This document shows positions 1-7,605 of a DNA stretch of 16,296 nucleotides, in pieces. Source of the stretch: Bremia lactucae (taxonomy: Eukaryota > Oomycota > Peronosporomycetes > Peronosporales > Peronosporaceae); the NCBI RefSeq assembly GCF_004359215.1, contig NC_090614.1, positions 3,387,514 through 3,403,809 on the forward strand, read 5' to 3'. Position numbers and translations under genes: made by a program. Position 1 is the first letter of the stretch. Each line of letters begins with the position of its first letter. A model generated the notes under the pieces. That model saw only the letters and a list, made by a program, of their open reading frames with translations. It did not search any database and had not been told where the DNA came from.

Positions 1-154
1 ACCAGAGTTCTTAGTGTGTTGGGTGAGGTCGCTTGCGCGCCCACCACAACTACCTCACTGCACGCAAGAGAAGCAGGTGCAAACCGCTTCCTCGCTGTGT
101 TAGGGTGTGTGCTTAAGTAGAGCGTGGTCGCATTACGACGTGCCCGCCTACAAT

Positions 155-515
155 TGATATATTTAGCTTTTAACGTAACGATCTTCCTTTAACCACTGAA
201 CTTATTAGATTAATATCTAACTACGTATCGCGCCTCCTTGCGCACCGCACAACTGTATCTTATAACGATTGGCGGGGGTGATTTAGACTTAAATCAACAA
301 ATCAATAGAGATAATGTCTTATTGCATTAAAATTATCCCAATTTGGAAATATTGGAACTGTTACGTCAAAATTAATAGAGATGATAATTTTGTATTTATT
401 TATTTATTTCTTCTTATAGCAACTAGAATTTATCATCGCTCTCGTAGGAAATAATGCTTATTATCCGCTCATAAGAAATCATACTTATGTAACCGGACAC
501 CCCGTTTCAGGTTTA
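155..515 (-). repeat. LTR copy A of a Ty3/gypsy family
   Basis: This AT-rich stretch matches 14600-15055 (copy C) in the same orientation, and the LTR pieces of copy B (3889-4007 plus 6194-6400) in the opposite one. Read on the minus strand it starts at about 515 with TGAAACGG, an 8-nt spacer region and CCGGTTACAT, the counterpart of TGTAACGG...CCGTTACAT in copy C. Next come three units of a 27/28-bp tandem repeat (units begin near 409, 436 and 464), then shared blocks including the minus-strand reading of ttagacttaaatcaa and cctccttgcgcacc. Similarity to copy C is lost left of about 155, so bases 1-154 may be a diverged LTR end or other DNA. No matching internal region adjoins it, so it may be a solo LTR or belong to an element left of the window. 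Confidence 0.7.
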
Positions 516-2083
516 TTTGCGACATTCCCGTCACAGCAACAATTTGAGGAGGATGCAGGCGGCTTATTACCATTTAGCAAAGTCTGCCGAATTTGTGTTC
601 CACATTCGGCAGCCGTAAGGCTTAAGGTGATACATACGCAATTACAATCCTCCCTCTGTTAACTTGTAGCCTTTTTTTTCCTATAGGTAATTATACGTTA
701 TTAGTTACCGGATTACAGTAAGATTATTAGTTAGCTACCATAAATCGACCACGGTGGACGTCAAATCATATAAGTCAGCGGGGGTTAAATATTATAAATG
801 ACATTTCACCAATGGTTTAAATTTTATTTAACTAAAAACCCTAAACATACCAATATTTTCTCATCTTTTTGCAATATTTTTATCAAATCTAAACCTGGAA
901 AACGTTTATACATAACCAAAAAAGACCTACCTATTATTACATTGTGAGTAATCGGTAGCCAGAAATTTTTATTAATATAAGTTATAAGCCGGTTTACGGT
1001 TATATGTTTTCTGGGATACGTTATCAGAGGGAGGGCTGTATACGTAGGTTTTGGCGACATTAATGACGTGAGTGAAGCAACAGCATCACTGCAGACGAGG
1101 CCACCAAGCATAAGGAAATTGTGGCTTGCTTGCGCTCGTGGTAGATACAAAAAAACGCACTAAGATTCGATTATTTGCAAGGTAAGCATGCAAGTTGGTA
1201 GAAGTTATGTAAAACAAATTTATCCTTAGCTTGACCTCCGAAGACTAAGTAGCAGGCATGCGCAAGAGCGCACCTCCGACCGTTGTCGCTTTTTTCCACT
1301 TCAAATTCTCCCTTGTGCTCGATTTGCAGCTCTTTCTTTTTGCTTTTTTATGACTTGCCGGGCGCTCTTGTTTTTTCTCACCTGTTAAAGCAGTACATCT
1401 CAACATGTGTCCAGGGGCAGTCACACCCATTACACTACTCTCATGTAGATAATGAAGGTGTGTAGCTATAGCAATTCCTTAATGTAATATCGGACGGGTG
1501 GTGTTTCAAAGGCCAAAAGGGCGATATAAAGACGATTGTACGGGAATAATTGTTGATTTTTGGATGAGGGTGGTCTATTGAATAAAACGTGCACCTACGC
1601 AACTTATGGCAAGCACATAGACATGAACTCGACGGTACTTTGACATGCTGAACCCCAGAAGGACTGAATGTCTCCCTATCTAAGGGTGCAGCTTGCTTCG
1701 TTGTCTTTTCATTATGGCACGACACGCTCTATGTAACAAGCTAAGCCTCGATTAATATTCAGCTTTCTCGGAACTTATGCGCCATGAAGGCAGATGTGGT
1801 GGCAAGGCTAAAGCAAACGAGCTTGTAGTGAAAATATCGGAAAAGTCACGTGCACTTTGAGAACAATTGCGTTTGCTTTCAGCCATGAACGACAAGATGT
1901 TCAAATCCTTTCTTTTTTTCAAAAAAAACAGCAATGGATCAGATAAACACTGATTTATCGCATGCCCTCAAAAGTACAAGAAGCGGCACTCACGTACGAT
2001 CTGCATTCTGGTTGTGATTATAACTGGCATTGCAAAGTTTATTTTTCAATTTCCTGCCAAGAAGTTCCCAGCGACGTTACACC
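516..2083. other. Intergenic region upstream of the effector; no gene recognised
   Basis: About 1.57 kb with only short open frames on either strand. The longest (minus strand, 824-1150, 108 codons, no ATG start) has no motif I recognise and becomes AT-rich toward its end. A 9-bp perfect hairpin (CTGCCGAAT at 584-592, ATTCGGCAG at 604-612) lies just beyond LTR copy A. The right end should hold the effector promoter. I see no similarity to the other repeats in the window. Confidence 0.5.
2045..2054 (+). promoter_or_regulatory. Initiator-like core promoter element of the effector gene
   Basis: TTCAATTTCC, preceded by a T-run, resembles the oomycete initiator (YTCA-type) merged with the CAWTTT flanking element. 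It lies about 30 nt before the ATG at 2084, which fits the short 5' leaders usual in oomycetes. The match is to a remembered consensus and no transcript start is known here. Confidence 0.4.
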
Positions 2084-3409
2084 ATGAGCGTCAAGCCCAT
2101 GCTTTTGATCTCGCTCTTCTGTCTCGTTCTGCATCTAAGCTGTCATATGGTAACATGCGTGCAAGTGGCTGCTTCCAATAAAACTCCATTTATCCGCAAA
2201 AACTCCCACCAAACCTTGCACCAAGGCCCTCGTATCGTCGAGGAAAGGACGATTCCCACAAATTCGCTTGTTGCTATTAAAAATAAGGTGCTTTCGCTTG
2301 ATGCGATTGCCGGCAAGTTGGCTAAAATTACAAAAACGCATCTAGATAAATTAGCTACCGCTGAAACAGATTCAATTTCGATATTTACTCCGACCGTTCG
2401 ACTCAGAAATGTGAACAGTGTCAAGAGAGCCACGGAATCTTTCAAGCCGTATGTCAAAGAAAGACTCCTGAATCATTCGCCCAACTACGATGCATTTCTG
2501 CAATGGTGGAGTGCCATCGAGCATAGCTTCCCTGGTGATCCAGCAAAAGCTATTGCAATCATCGCCATTGTACTCAGCGATGAACTTGGACCGTACGATG
2601 CCATTCGTGTTTTGAAAGAATTACCGCACGAAGTCTCGGAAGTGGCAACGACTTCAATTGTTACAATTCTTCACTATTGGCGGTTTAAAAATCTGCAATT
2701 GTCAGATCTGTTGTCACGTGCAAACTTTATGTGGAACAATAACCTTCGAAATGTTATTAAAACGTTTCAGGATCCCGCGTTCCTTGTGTGTTTCAAGTAC
2801 GCTACCGAAGGGGATCGTCGCAACGAAAATACAGCATTTCTTTCGCTCAAAGAGATTTTCAAAGCCAACCATCTTGACAATCAAATCGAGGATATCATCG
2901 CTGCTGGTCAAAGCGCATTGATTCGAGGAGAGATTGAAGAAAAGAGTGGACTACCTGATGTACTCGAGTATCTCGAGTCTCAAATAGCAAAAGAAATGTC
3001 TCCAAAATTAATTATTGGAGAATTTGATATTCAAAAGCCGAGTGAAAACACGCTTCGTGATGTATTTCGAAAACTTGAAATTGCATGTTCAATTCACAAA
3101 ATGGACGCGTCGAAAGCCACGTGGCTGTTGGAACAATTATCCGGCTCGTCTTACGAATATAAACTTTTTACTATAATGCATTGGTGGCTAACGTACGATG
3201 ATGATGCAACATTACCTAATGCCGTTTTGAATGAACTACGCGTGCATCTGCGCAAGTCTACACGATCCGCAATGAACCGTGTACGTGACGATTCTCAACA
3301 GCTGCTACTAGGTGATAACACTGCTGCATTGAATGATAAATTCGGTCTAAAGTCCATTTACCACGAGTGGAAAGCCTTTATGAAAGTAGCTTTACAAGAT
3401 GACGTCTAA
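2084..3409 (+). CDS. Secreted RXLR-EER-like (WY-type) effector candidate
   Basis: A 441-residue intronless protein. The start is the ATG at 2084 in a good context (ACCATG); the frame is open upstream to 2030 but without another ATG. Residues 1 to about 27 form a signal peptide with the hydrophobic core MLLISLFCLVLHL. Then comes a short disordered stretch with Q43-T-L-H46 followed by E53-E-R55: the spacing of an RXLR-EER translocation region with a degenerate RXLR (no Arg at either end). From about residue 115 onward the protein is helical, with Trp pairs W141-W142 and W367-W368 in similar helix contexts (QWW..., HWW...) and W199 in HYW, as expected of repeated WY/LWY effector modules. In this family the protein is secreted and acts inside the plant host cell; the plant target cannot be inferred. 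It is the only intact complete gene, lying between two LTR copies. It could also be a secreted helical protein that does not translocate. Confidence 0.85.
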   Translation: MSVKPMLLISLFCLVLHLSCHMVTCVQVAASNKTPFIRKNSHQTLHQGPRIVEERTIPTNSLVAIKNKVLSLDAIAGKLAKITKTHLDKLATAETDSISIFTPTVRLRNVNSVKRATESFKPYVKERLLNHSPNYDAFLQWWSAIEHSFPGDPAKAIAIIAIVLSDELGPYDAIRVLKELPHEVSEVATTSIVTILHYWRFKNLQLSDLLSRANFMWNNNLRNVIKTFQDPAFLVCFKYATEGDRRNENTAFLSLKEIFKANHLDNQIEDIIAAGQSALIRGEIEEKSGLPDVLEYLESQIAKEMSPKLIIGEFDIQKPSENTLRDVFRKLEIACSIHKMDASKATWLLEQLSGSSYEYKLFTIMHWWLTYDDDATLPNAVLNELRVHLRKSTRSAMNRVRDDSQQLLLGDNTAALNDKFGLKSIYHEWKAFMKVALQDDV

Positions 3410-3888
3410 ACCGGAAATAATGCTATCGTAGTTCATTGCTGAAGCCAATTTTGTAACGACAAGCGATCAATTGATCAATACTGGCCTCTCTTCTTACACG
3501 ATAAATGTGATCGTATCGTGCTCTTGCTTCGAGTAAAGGGCAGGCTATGAGGGCATTGAAATTTTAAAAATATTATTCAAAATTGGTACGTGAATGACAG
3601 CTACTAATCGTTCGTTCTGACCAATGTGAACCTTGTTCAGGGAACACAATTTATCGTCGGCTTATCGTCAAGGTGGTGTTTTAATAAGGAACAACATTGT
3701 TGAGGACTGATCTATAGTTACTACATTATTGGGCGTCTTTCAAAAGGACCTAGGTCAATTTTATATGAATCTATTGCATGCTGCCAATCAAAGGGCCGTT
3801 AACAATTTGATTTTGTTTATAATTTGCGAATAATTAGTTTTTTAAATATTATCAAATTGAAAACATACCGAAATACATAACATACGGT
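3410..3888. other. Effector 3' flank; no gene recognised
   Basis: About 480 bp between the effector stop codon and the first base of gypsy copy B. It includes a 7-bp hairpin (CACGATA at 3497-3503, TATCGTG at 3514-3520) that could lie in the effector's 3' untranslated region. The rest is AT-rich with no open frame of note. Confidence 0.4.
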
Positions 3889-4007
3889 TGTAGCGAATGT
3901 CCAGTTACATAATATTAGTTCCTGTAGGATGCATAATAATATTGTTATGAACAGAAAATAATTACAAAATTATTACATTGTACAATCTCTGCTTAATGTT
4001 TCCAATA
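3889..4007 (+). repeat. LTR of gypsy copy B, segment left of the pogo insertion
   Basis: The first 119 bp of the LTR. The end sequence and the block ACAAAATTATTACATTG match the minus-strand reading of copy C near 14830 and of copy A near 390. Only about two degenerate units of the 27/28-bp LTR repeat are present (from about 3920). It ends in CCAATA, whose final TA (4006-4007) is the pogo target site. Confidence 0.7.
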
Positions 4008-4032
4008 CAGTAGAACCCCTCTAAAGTAATAC
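4008..4032 (+). repeat. Left terminal inverted repeat of the pogo element
   Basis: 25 bp identical to the reverse complement of 6169-6193; the next base differs. It begins with CAG, as in pogo/Tigger ends, and directly follows the TA target site. Confidence 0.9.
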
Positions 4033-4079
4033 TCTTAGGACCGAAAAGTAATATTACTTTATGCGTTTTATTACTTTAG
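4023..4079. repeat. Subterminal TAAAGTAATA-type repeats, left end
   Basis: AAAGTAAT at 4023-4030, the near-palindromic AAAGTAATATTACTTT at 4045-4060 and TTATTACTTTAG at 4068-4079 are copies of one short motif in both orientations. Drosophila pogo has short repeats in its ends that its transposase binds; the same role here is inference. Confidence 0.6.
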
Positions 4080-4868
4080 ATGCCAACCTCTTCTCTCCAG
4101 AAAATTTTCGTTTAGGAAGCTCAATGTGCAGCTGACGCATTACCTAACCCTAACCCTCGACGTGAAGCTTCAACTTTGACACTTTAACTAAACTAAAATA
4201 TTTATAAGAAGTACAGAGCGGGAACGGCAAATCTAAACGTCTAAGCAAGAACTGCAAACTTAACACAAAAAATGGCGAAAGCACACCTGAAGGTTGCTCA
4301 TGCTCCTATCACTGATGAAATCCGCATAGCTATCAGTAAAAGGAAGCGTGATACCAGTGGAACACAGAAGGATATTGCACAATGGGTGGTAGAGATATTT
4401 GGCATGACTGTCAGTCAAGCTGCGATTTCCAAGATTCTCAAGCAGCAGGAGCACTGGATCTCCCAAGGTGAAAAAGCTGGTGCAGGAGACGGAGCAAAAA
4501 CTAGTATAAATGCGAAGCGTCAGAAGACTGTAGAATACCCTCTCATGGAAGAGGCACTTTACAAATTTGTGCGAACTTACGAAGATGTCATGGATCTCTC
4601 GGGTGCACTTTATAAAGAAAAGGGGAGGATTTTTTTGGAGAGACTGTGCCCCGATCAAGACACAAATACGTTTTAATTCTCCAATGGCTGGTTGAACAGG
4701 TTCAAAGCTCGATATGGAATCAAAGAGCGAGTGAGACATGGAGAGAGCGGTTCGGTTAACATGGAGATACTCGAGCAATCCTTACCCGCAATTCGAGAAG
4801 TTTTGGATCAGTATGAATCGAAGGATATCTACAATATGGATGAAACGGGTTTGTTTTACCGACTTCAG

Positions 4869-4940
4869 GTATGTCGGGGCCAGTTGAAATCACTTTGGAA
4901 GCAACTTCAAATACTAAAATTTATTGCCTCCTCACTTTAG
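4869..4940 (+). other. Probable intron in the pogo transposase gene
   Basis: 72 nt, phase 0, donor GTATGT after CAG and acceptor CACTTTAG. It sits just after the first catalytic Asp block. Its translation does not resemble transposase, while the flanking exons join into a typical DDE_1 sequence (FYRLQ then ADRSLATKQLEGR). The intron is a multiple of three and its last three bases, TAG, are in frame, so an unspliced message stops there. Confidence 0.75.
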
Positions 4941-5939
4941 GCTGATCGTTCACTTGCAACGAAGCAACTGGAGGGCCGCAAGCAGCACAAGGAACGGCTA
5001 ACTTTTGTTGTTTGTGCCAACGGAGATGGCTCAGATCGTGTCCCACTTTGGGTGATTGGGAAATTCTTGAATCCCCGTTGTCTCAAAAATATCAATCGTC
5101 AGAACCTTGGCTGCCACTACAGGGCAAACCCGAAGGCTTGGATGAACAGTGTATTGTTTTTGGAATGGCTACAATGGTTTAATCGGAGGATGGGGAGAAG
5201 ACAGGTGCTGCTGGTTATGGACAATTGTCCTGCTCATGTTCCAATTGACAGCTTGCCGGAGCTGGCCAATGTTAAAATCCTTTACCTGCCGCCCAACACA
5301 ACTTCCCGAATTCAGCCTTGTGATGCAGGCATTATTCGAACTTTGAAGGCCTTTTACAGGAAAATTTTCAATCGCAACTTGCTAAGAGCATTGGAGCTGG
5401 ATGAAACACTTGACAATGTGGAAGCGCATAAAAAAGTGGATGTTTTGAAGGCGATGGTGTGGGCTGTGGAGGCCTGGAATATGGTGACCAAGGAAACTAT
5501 TCGTAATTGTTTTAATCACTGCAAAATTCGGACATCAAGCTTGAACATCCAAGTTCCTGCTAGGGCGACCGAACCCCCCGCAAATGTTGCAGATGACCTG
5601 ATGTTACAGAATGATCAACTGTACCGCAATCCAATGGACATCAACGCCATCCTCAACAACCCCTTGGAGAGAGAGGTCGCCTATAGTCCTGACGTAGAAG
5701 ACATTGTGGCAGTAACAATGGAAGAACATGGATTGTCTTTGCCTGTAGAAGTGGGAGGAGGGATTCCCGATGCGGATGATAGCGAAGTGCCAGCCCCCGT
5801 GAAAGCCAAGGACGTCCTTGATGCAATAAGGTTGTGTAAACTGTACTTCATGCAGAGGGAGTGTGATACTTCCACGACTCACAGGTAACTGAATGAAGTT
5901 TTGGACGATTTTGAAAGGATACAGATTACTGGAAAGAAG

Positions 5940-5963
5940 CAAGTCACTCTCCATCGATTTCTC
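5940..5963 (+). other. PIP-box-like PCNA-binding motif in the transposase tail
   Basis: The codons read QVTLHRFL, matching the PIP-box pattern Q-x-x-hydrophobic-x-x-aromatic-aromatic except for Leu at the last place. It lies about 16 residues from the TAG at 5985, in the C-terminal tail, the position reported for the PCNA-binding motif of Drosophila pogo. The premature TAA at 5886 removes it in this copy. Confidence 0.6.
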
Positions 5964-6070
5964 TCAAAAGCGGCAAAAGAAGTATAGTTATTTGAAAAAA
6001 AAATTTTTTTAGATACAACTTAATAAATTACTTTTGGGGTATGTGTCTACTAATAGTGGGACTTTAAAAA

Positions 6071-6180
6071 ATATTACTTTATTACTTTGGCAAAATATTA
6101 CTTTAACCTTAAGTCCCAACTCGGGACCACGAAATTTTATTACTTAGGACGTATTATTACTTTAGAGCGTATTACTTTAG
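6071..6180. repeat. Subterminal ATTACTTTA-type repeats, right end
   Basis: ATTACTTT or a one-base variant recurs about six times between 6071 and 6180, matching the left-end motif. The clustering at both ends suggests transposase binding sites. Confidence 0.6.
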
Positions 6181-6193
6181 AGGGGTTCTACTG
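6169..6193 (-). repeat. Right terminal inverted repeat of the pogo element
   Basis: 25 bp that mirror 4008-4032 exactly, followed by the duplicated TA at 6194-6195. Confidence 0.9.
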
Positions 6194-6410
6194 TATTACC
6201 ATATTTGGTAATATTGAAGCAACATGACAACAGGTCGGTTTATTATGCTTGATTTACCACCGCTTAATCGTGTTGCTGGACACGATTGAGTGGTGTGCAA
6301 GGAGGAGCTTCATATAGATTGAGATTAATTTATTCAAGTCAGTAGATAGAACATCGTTACGTAGGAACTTAAATATGATCAATCCAGTTGTACTTTCCCT
6401 AAACTAAATA
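6194..6410 (+). repeat. LTR of gypsy copy B, segment right of the pogo insertion
   Basis: The sequence resumes with TATTACCATATTTGG and aligns step by step with the minus-strand reading of copy C from about 14820 down to 14590 and of copy A from about 350 down to 165 (shared blocks: GCTTGATTTA, GACACGATTG, GTGCAAGGAGG, TCGTTACGTAGGAA). The boundary between LTR and leader cannot be fixed because similarity to copy C continues beyond it. Confidence 0.7.
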
Positions 6411-6600
6411 GACGTATTAGTTGCTACGACTTCTTAGCTACTTCAAAGTGTCCCCCTGCGCATCGTGTACGTGGAGTAGTCGAAGGCACCTCACCTTCAC
6501 TGAAATCACTCAACGGTTGGACATGTCGAGACAGCAGCATTTACGTACTGCTAGCAGACCGACACATTCCCGTCGACCTGAAAGCTGAAAAAAAGCCTCT
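6411..6600 (+). other. Leader region of gypsy copy B
   Basis: Aligns with the minus-strand reading of 14400-14580 (for example CTTAGCTACTT and CACCTTCACT-like blocks) and holds no open frame. A primer-binding site is expected here, but I cannot identify one with confidence. Confidence 0.5.
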
Positions 6601-7035
6601 AAATTCAAGGTTGTCGTAAGCGACTTCCTGCTAAGATGGTTCGTCGAATACGACGACAAGAGTAAACTTTAGTATGTCCAACTTGTCCCGGCGTGCCAAA
6701 CTTTGAGCCTTAAGGCTCAAGCTTTACGAGCATCTGTGCTTAAGCTCGTAGTCGTCTCTAAAACACAGTTTAAAAACGTACGTGCCAAATTCAGGGCTGG
6801 AGCAGAGCTTCTAGATTTAAAGCAAGGCAACATGATCTACACGCTTATGCCAAGAAAATACGATACCTAGTGGGTGTGTATCGTGAATCATCCATCTGAT
6901 GAACAAACATATGTAACTACGTCCATCAAGGGTCTTGCGGACGTCACGTCAAGACCCACATGATACGAATCGAATTGGAGACGCTAGATTAAGCGATTCC
7001 CGCAGGAGCACTTATTTTAGAAAAATATGAATTAT
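6600..7035 (+). pseudogene. gag: gag relic of gypsy copy B
   Basis: A broken capsid-type gag reading on the plus strand. The best-preserved part (about 6785-6860) reads AKFRAGAELLDLKQGN and aligns with ELLDLKQGKRN of copy C on the minus strand; further on, SIKGLADV corresponds to FIKGLADGP. Stop codons and frame changes occur throughout, so no product is expected. In a live element Gag forms the cytoplasmic virus-like particle that packages the RNA. Confidence 0.65.
6703..6720. repeat. 18-bp perfect palindrome in gypsy copy B
   Basis: TTGAGCCTTAAGGCTCAA equals its own reverse complement. The matching stretch of copy C (13946-13966) is only loosely self-complementary. Confidence 0.85.
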
Positions 7036-7440
7036 AGTGCTAGCCTGAAACAAGCTTTCGTCCACTCTGTGGGCTTATCGTCCACCAAGACGACAAGAGG
7101 TCGGAAGTGCCACGAATATAGACCTCTCGTATGTAGAGAGCAAGAAGCCTCCCTCTACTAATTAAAAAAACTGCAAAGATGCAATCGTCGTCAAACGACA
7201 GGGCACTATGCCAATCGATGTACTGTCTCACGCCCAGTGCCAAATATCATTAAGCAAAAAATAGACGTCCGCTAGAAAAATCGGAGGACGCGAATCCAAC
7301 GCTTTTGCGAAATCGCAATGGCGAGTCGGATCGTAAAAACACGGTTAGGATCAGTAGGTGCGACTGCTCTTCTGAAATTGCAACGTCTAGAAAATTTACA
7401 AGCATTTTGCTCCTTACACACAACCAGTGTATGTAACTGT
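7036..7440 (+). pseudogene. gag C-terminal/nucleocapsid relic of gypsy copy B
   Basis: Non-open plus-strand sequence that aligns with copy C minus strand 13620-13220; shared blocks include GCTTATCGTCCACC, GACGACAAG, TCGTATGTAGAGAG and GGTCAGTAGGTGCG-like stretches. The zinc-knuckle site, visible though mutated in copy C, is not readable here. Confidence 0.55.
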
Positions 7441-7530
7441 CCCAGGTGATGAGGTTAACCTCAAAACTTACCGATCGATGTGGCAAAAATTGCCACTTAA
7501 GTCCCCAGTCGATTGTTGGTTTTAATCAAA
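7441..7530 (+). pseudogene. Start of retroviral-type protease, gypsy copy B
   Basis: Aligns with copy C minus strand 13216-13140. The active-site region reads VDCW where copy C has DDCGASNN, so the catalytic Asp codon and the unusual Cys are shared but the Gly is lost. Similarity ends just after this, where the element is truncated. Confidence 0.5.
7480..7496. repeat. 7-bp perfect hairpin in gypsy copy B
   Basis: GTGGCAA and TTGCCAC separated by AAA. Copy C at the same place (13171-13188) lacks one matching arm. A 14-bp perfect palindrome, TGAGGTTAACCTCA, lies just before it at 7450-7463. Confidence 0.75.
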
Positions 7531-7602
7531 AAATCGATTTGATTTGCATTATGAATCTAACCAAAATACCGATTTTATTCGCATTCATGATTTTGATCAA
7601 AC
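7519..7602 (+). repeat. Two imperfect copies of an AT-rich direct repeat
   Basis: AATCGATTTGATTTGCATTATGAAT and CCGATTTTATTCGCATTCATGAT-like stretches, each near a TTTTRATCAAA block, follow one another directly before the ATG at 7606. They mark the junction between gypsy copy B and the next unit. Purpose unknown. Confidence 0.45.
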
Positions 7603-7605
7603 AAA

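Larger units (their letters stand above)
4272..5987 (+). pseudogene. pogo-type transposase, one intron, two nonsense codons
   Basis: One frame runs from ATG 4272 to TAG 5985-5987 (about 547 residues once the 72-nt intron 4869-4940 is removed), a normal length for pogo/Tigger transposases. In order: an N-terminal helix-turn-helix (about residues 10-60), a CENP-B-type helix-turn-helix (about 95-160, with SNGWLNRF), then the DDE_1 catalytic domain. Catalytic acidic residues are all present: Asp at 4839 (in NMDETGLFY), Asp at 5220 (in VMDNCPAH) and Asp at 5322 (in QPCDAG), the last two with 33 residues between them. TAA at 4674-4676 breaks the second DNA-binding domain and TAA at 5886-5888 cuts off the last 32 residues. 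Both look like single-base changes because the family-like reading continues in the same frame. The protein would bind the element ends and cut and paste the DNA in the nucleus; this copy cannot make it at full length. Confidence 0.88.
4008..6193 (+). mobile_element. pogo/Tigger-type DNA transposon, complete ends, disabled transposase
   Basis: A 2,186-bp element bounded by a 25-bp perfect terminal inverted repeat (4008-4032 and 6169-6193, beginning CAGTAGAACCCC) and flanked by TA on both sides (4006-4007 and 6194-6195), the target duplication of the Tc1/mariner superfamily. Inside each end the motif TAAAGTAATA or its complement recurs. It carries one transposase gene of the pogo type (CENP-B-like DNA-binding part plus DDE_1 catalytic domain). 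Both ends look usable, so it could in principle be moved by a transposase from elsewhere, but its own gene is broken by two nonsense codons. Confidence 0.92.
3889..7530 (+). mobile_element. Ty3/gypsy copy B, 5' part, split by a pogo element
   Basis: This is the 5' end of a retrotransposon on the plus strand. The LTR starts at 3889 with TGTAGCGAATGTCC followed by AGTTACAT, is interrupted at 4008-6193 by the pogo transposon, and resumes at 6194. Leader (about 6410-6600), gag (about 6600-7035), nucleocapsid region and the protease start (to about 7530) follow. Each part aligns with copy C read on the minus strand (14820 down to about 13145). Similarity stops near 7515-7530, so reverse transcriptase and integrase are missing. 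The copy is a relic with many stops and frameshifts. Confidence 0.75.

Noticed and set aside
824..1150. 108-codon open frame on the minus strand upstream of the effector
   Set aside because: It has no ATG start, is AT-rich toward the end, and shows no domain, signal peptide or recognisable motif.
2030..2083. A longer effector N-terminus starting before 2084
   Set aside because: The upstream 18 codons have no ATG, would put a basic stretch before the signal peptide, and overlap the likely transcription start element. ATG 2084 has a good context.
4145..4157. Telomere-like CCTAACCCTAACCCT
   Set aside because: Only about two units, lying inside the pogo element's left end; there is no sign of a chromosome end or array.
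4260..4778. 172-codon minus-strand frame across the transposase
   Set aside because: It is antisense to a clear pogo transposase domain and has no independent motif.
4677..4940. Three separate small genes in the pogo element
   Set aside because: All pieces lie in one frame and together form one transposase. The breaks are one intron and two nonsense codons.
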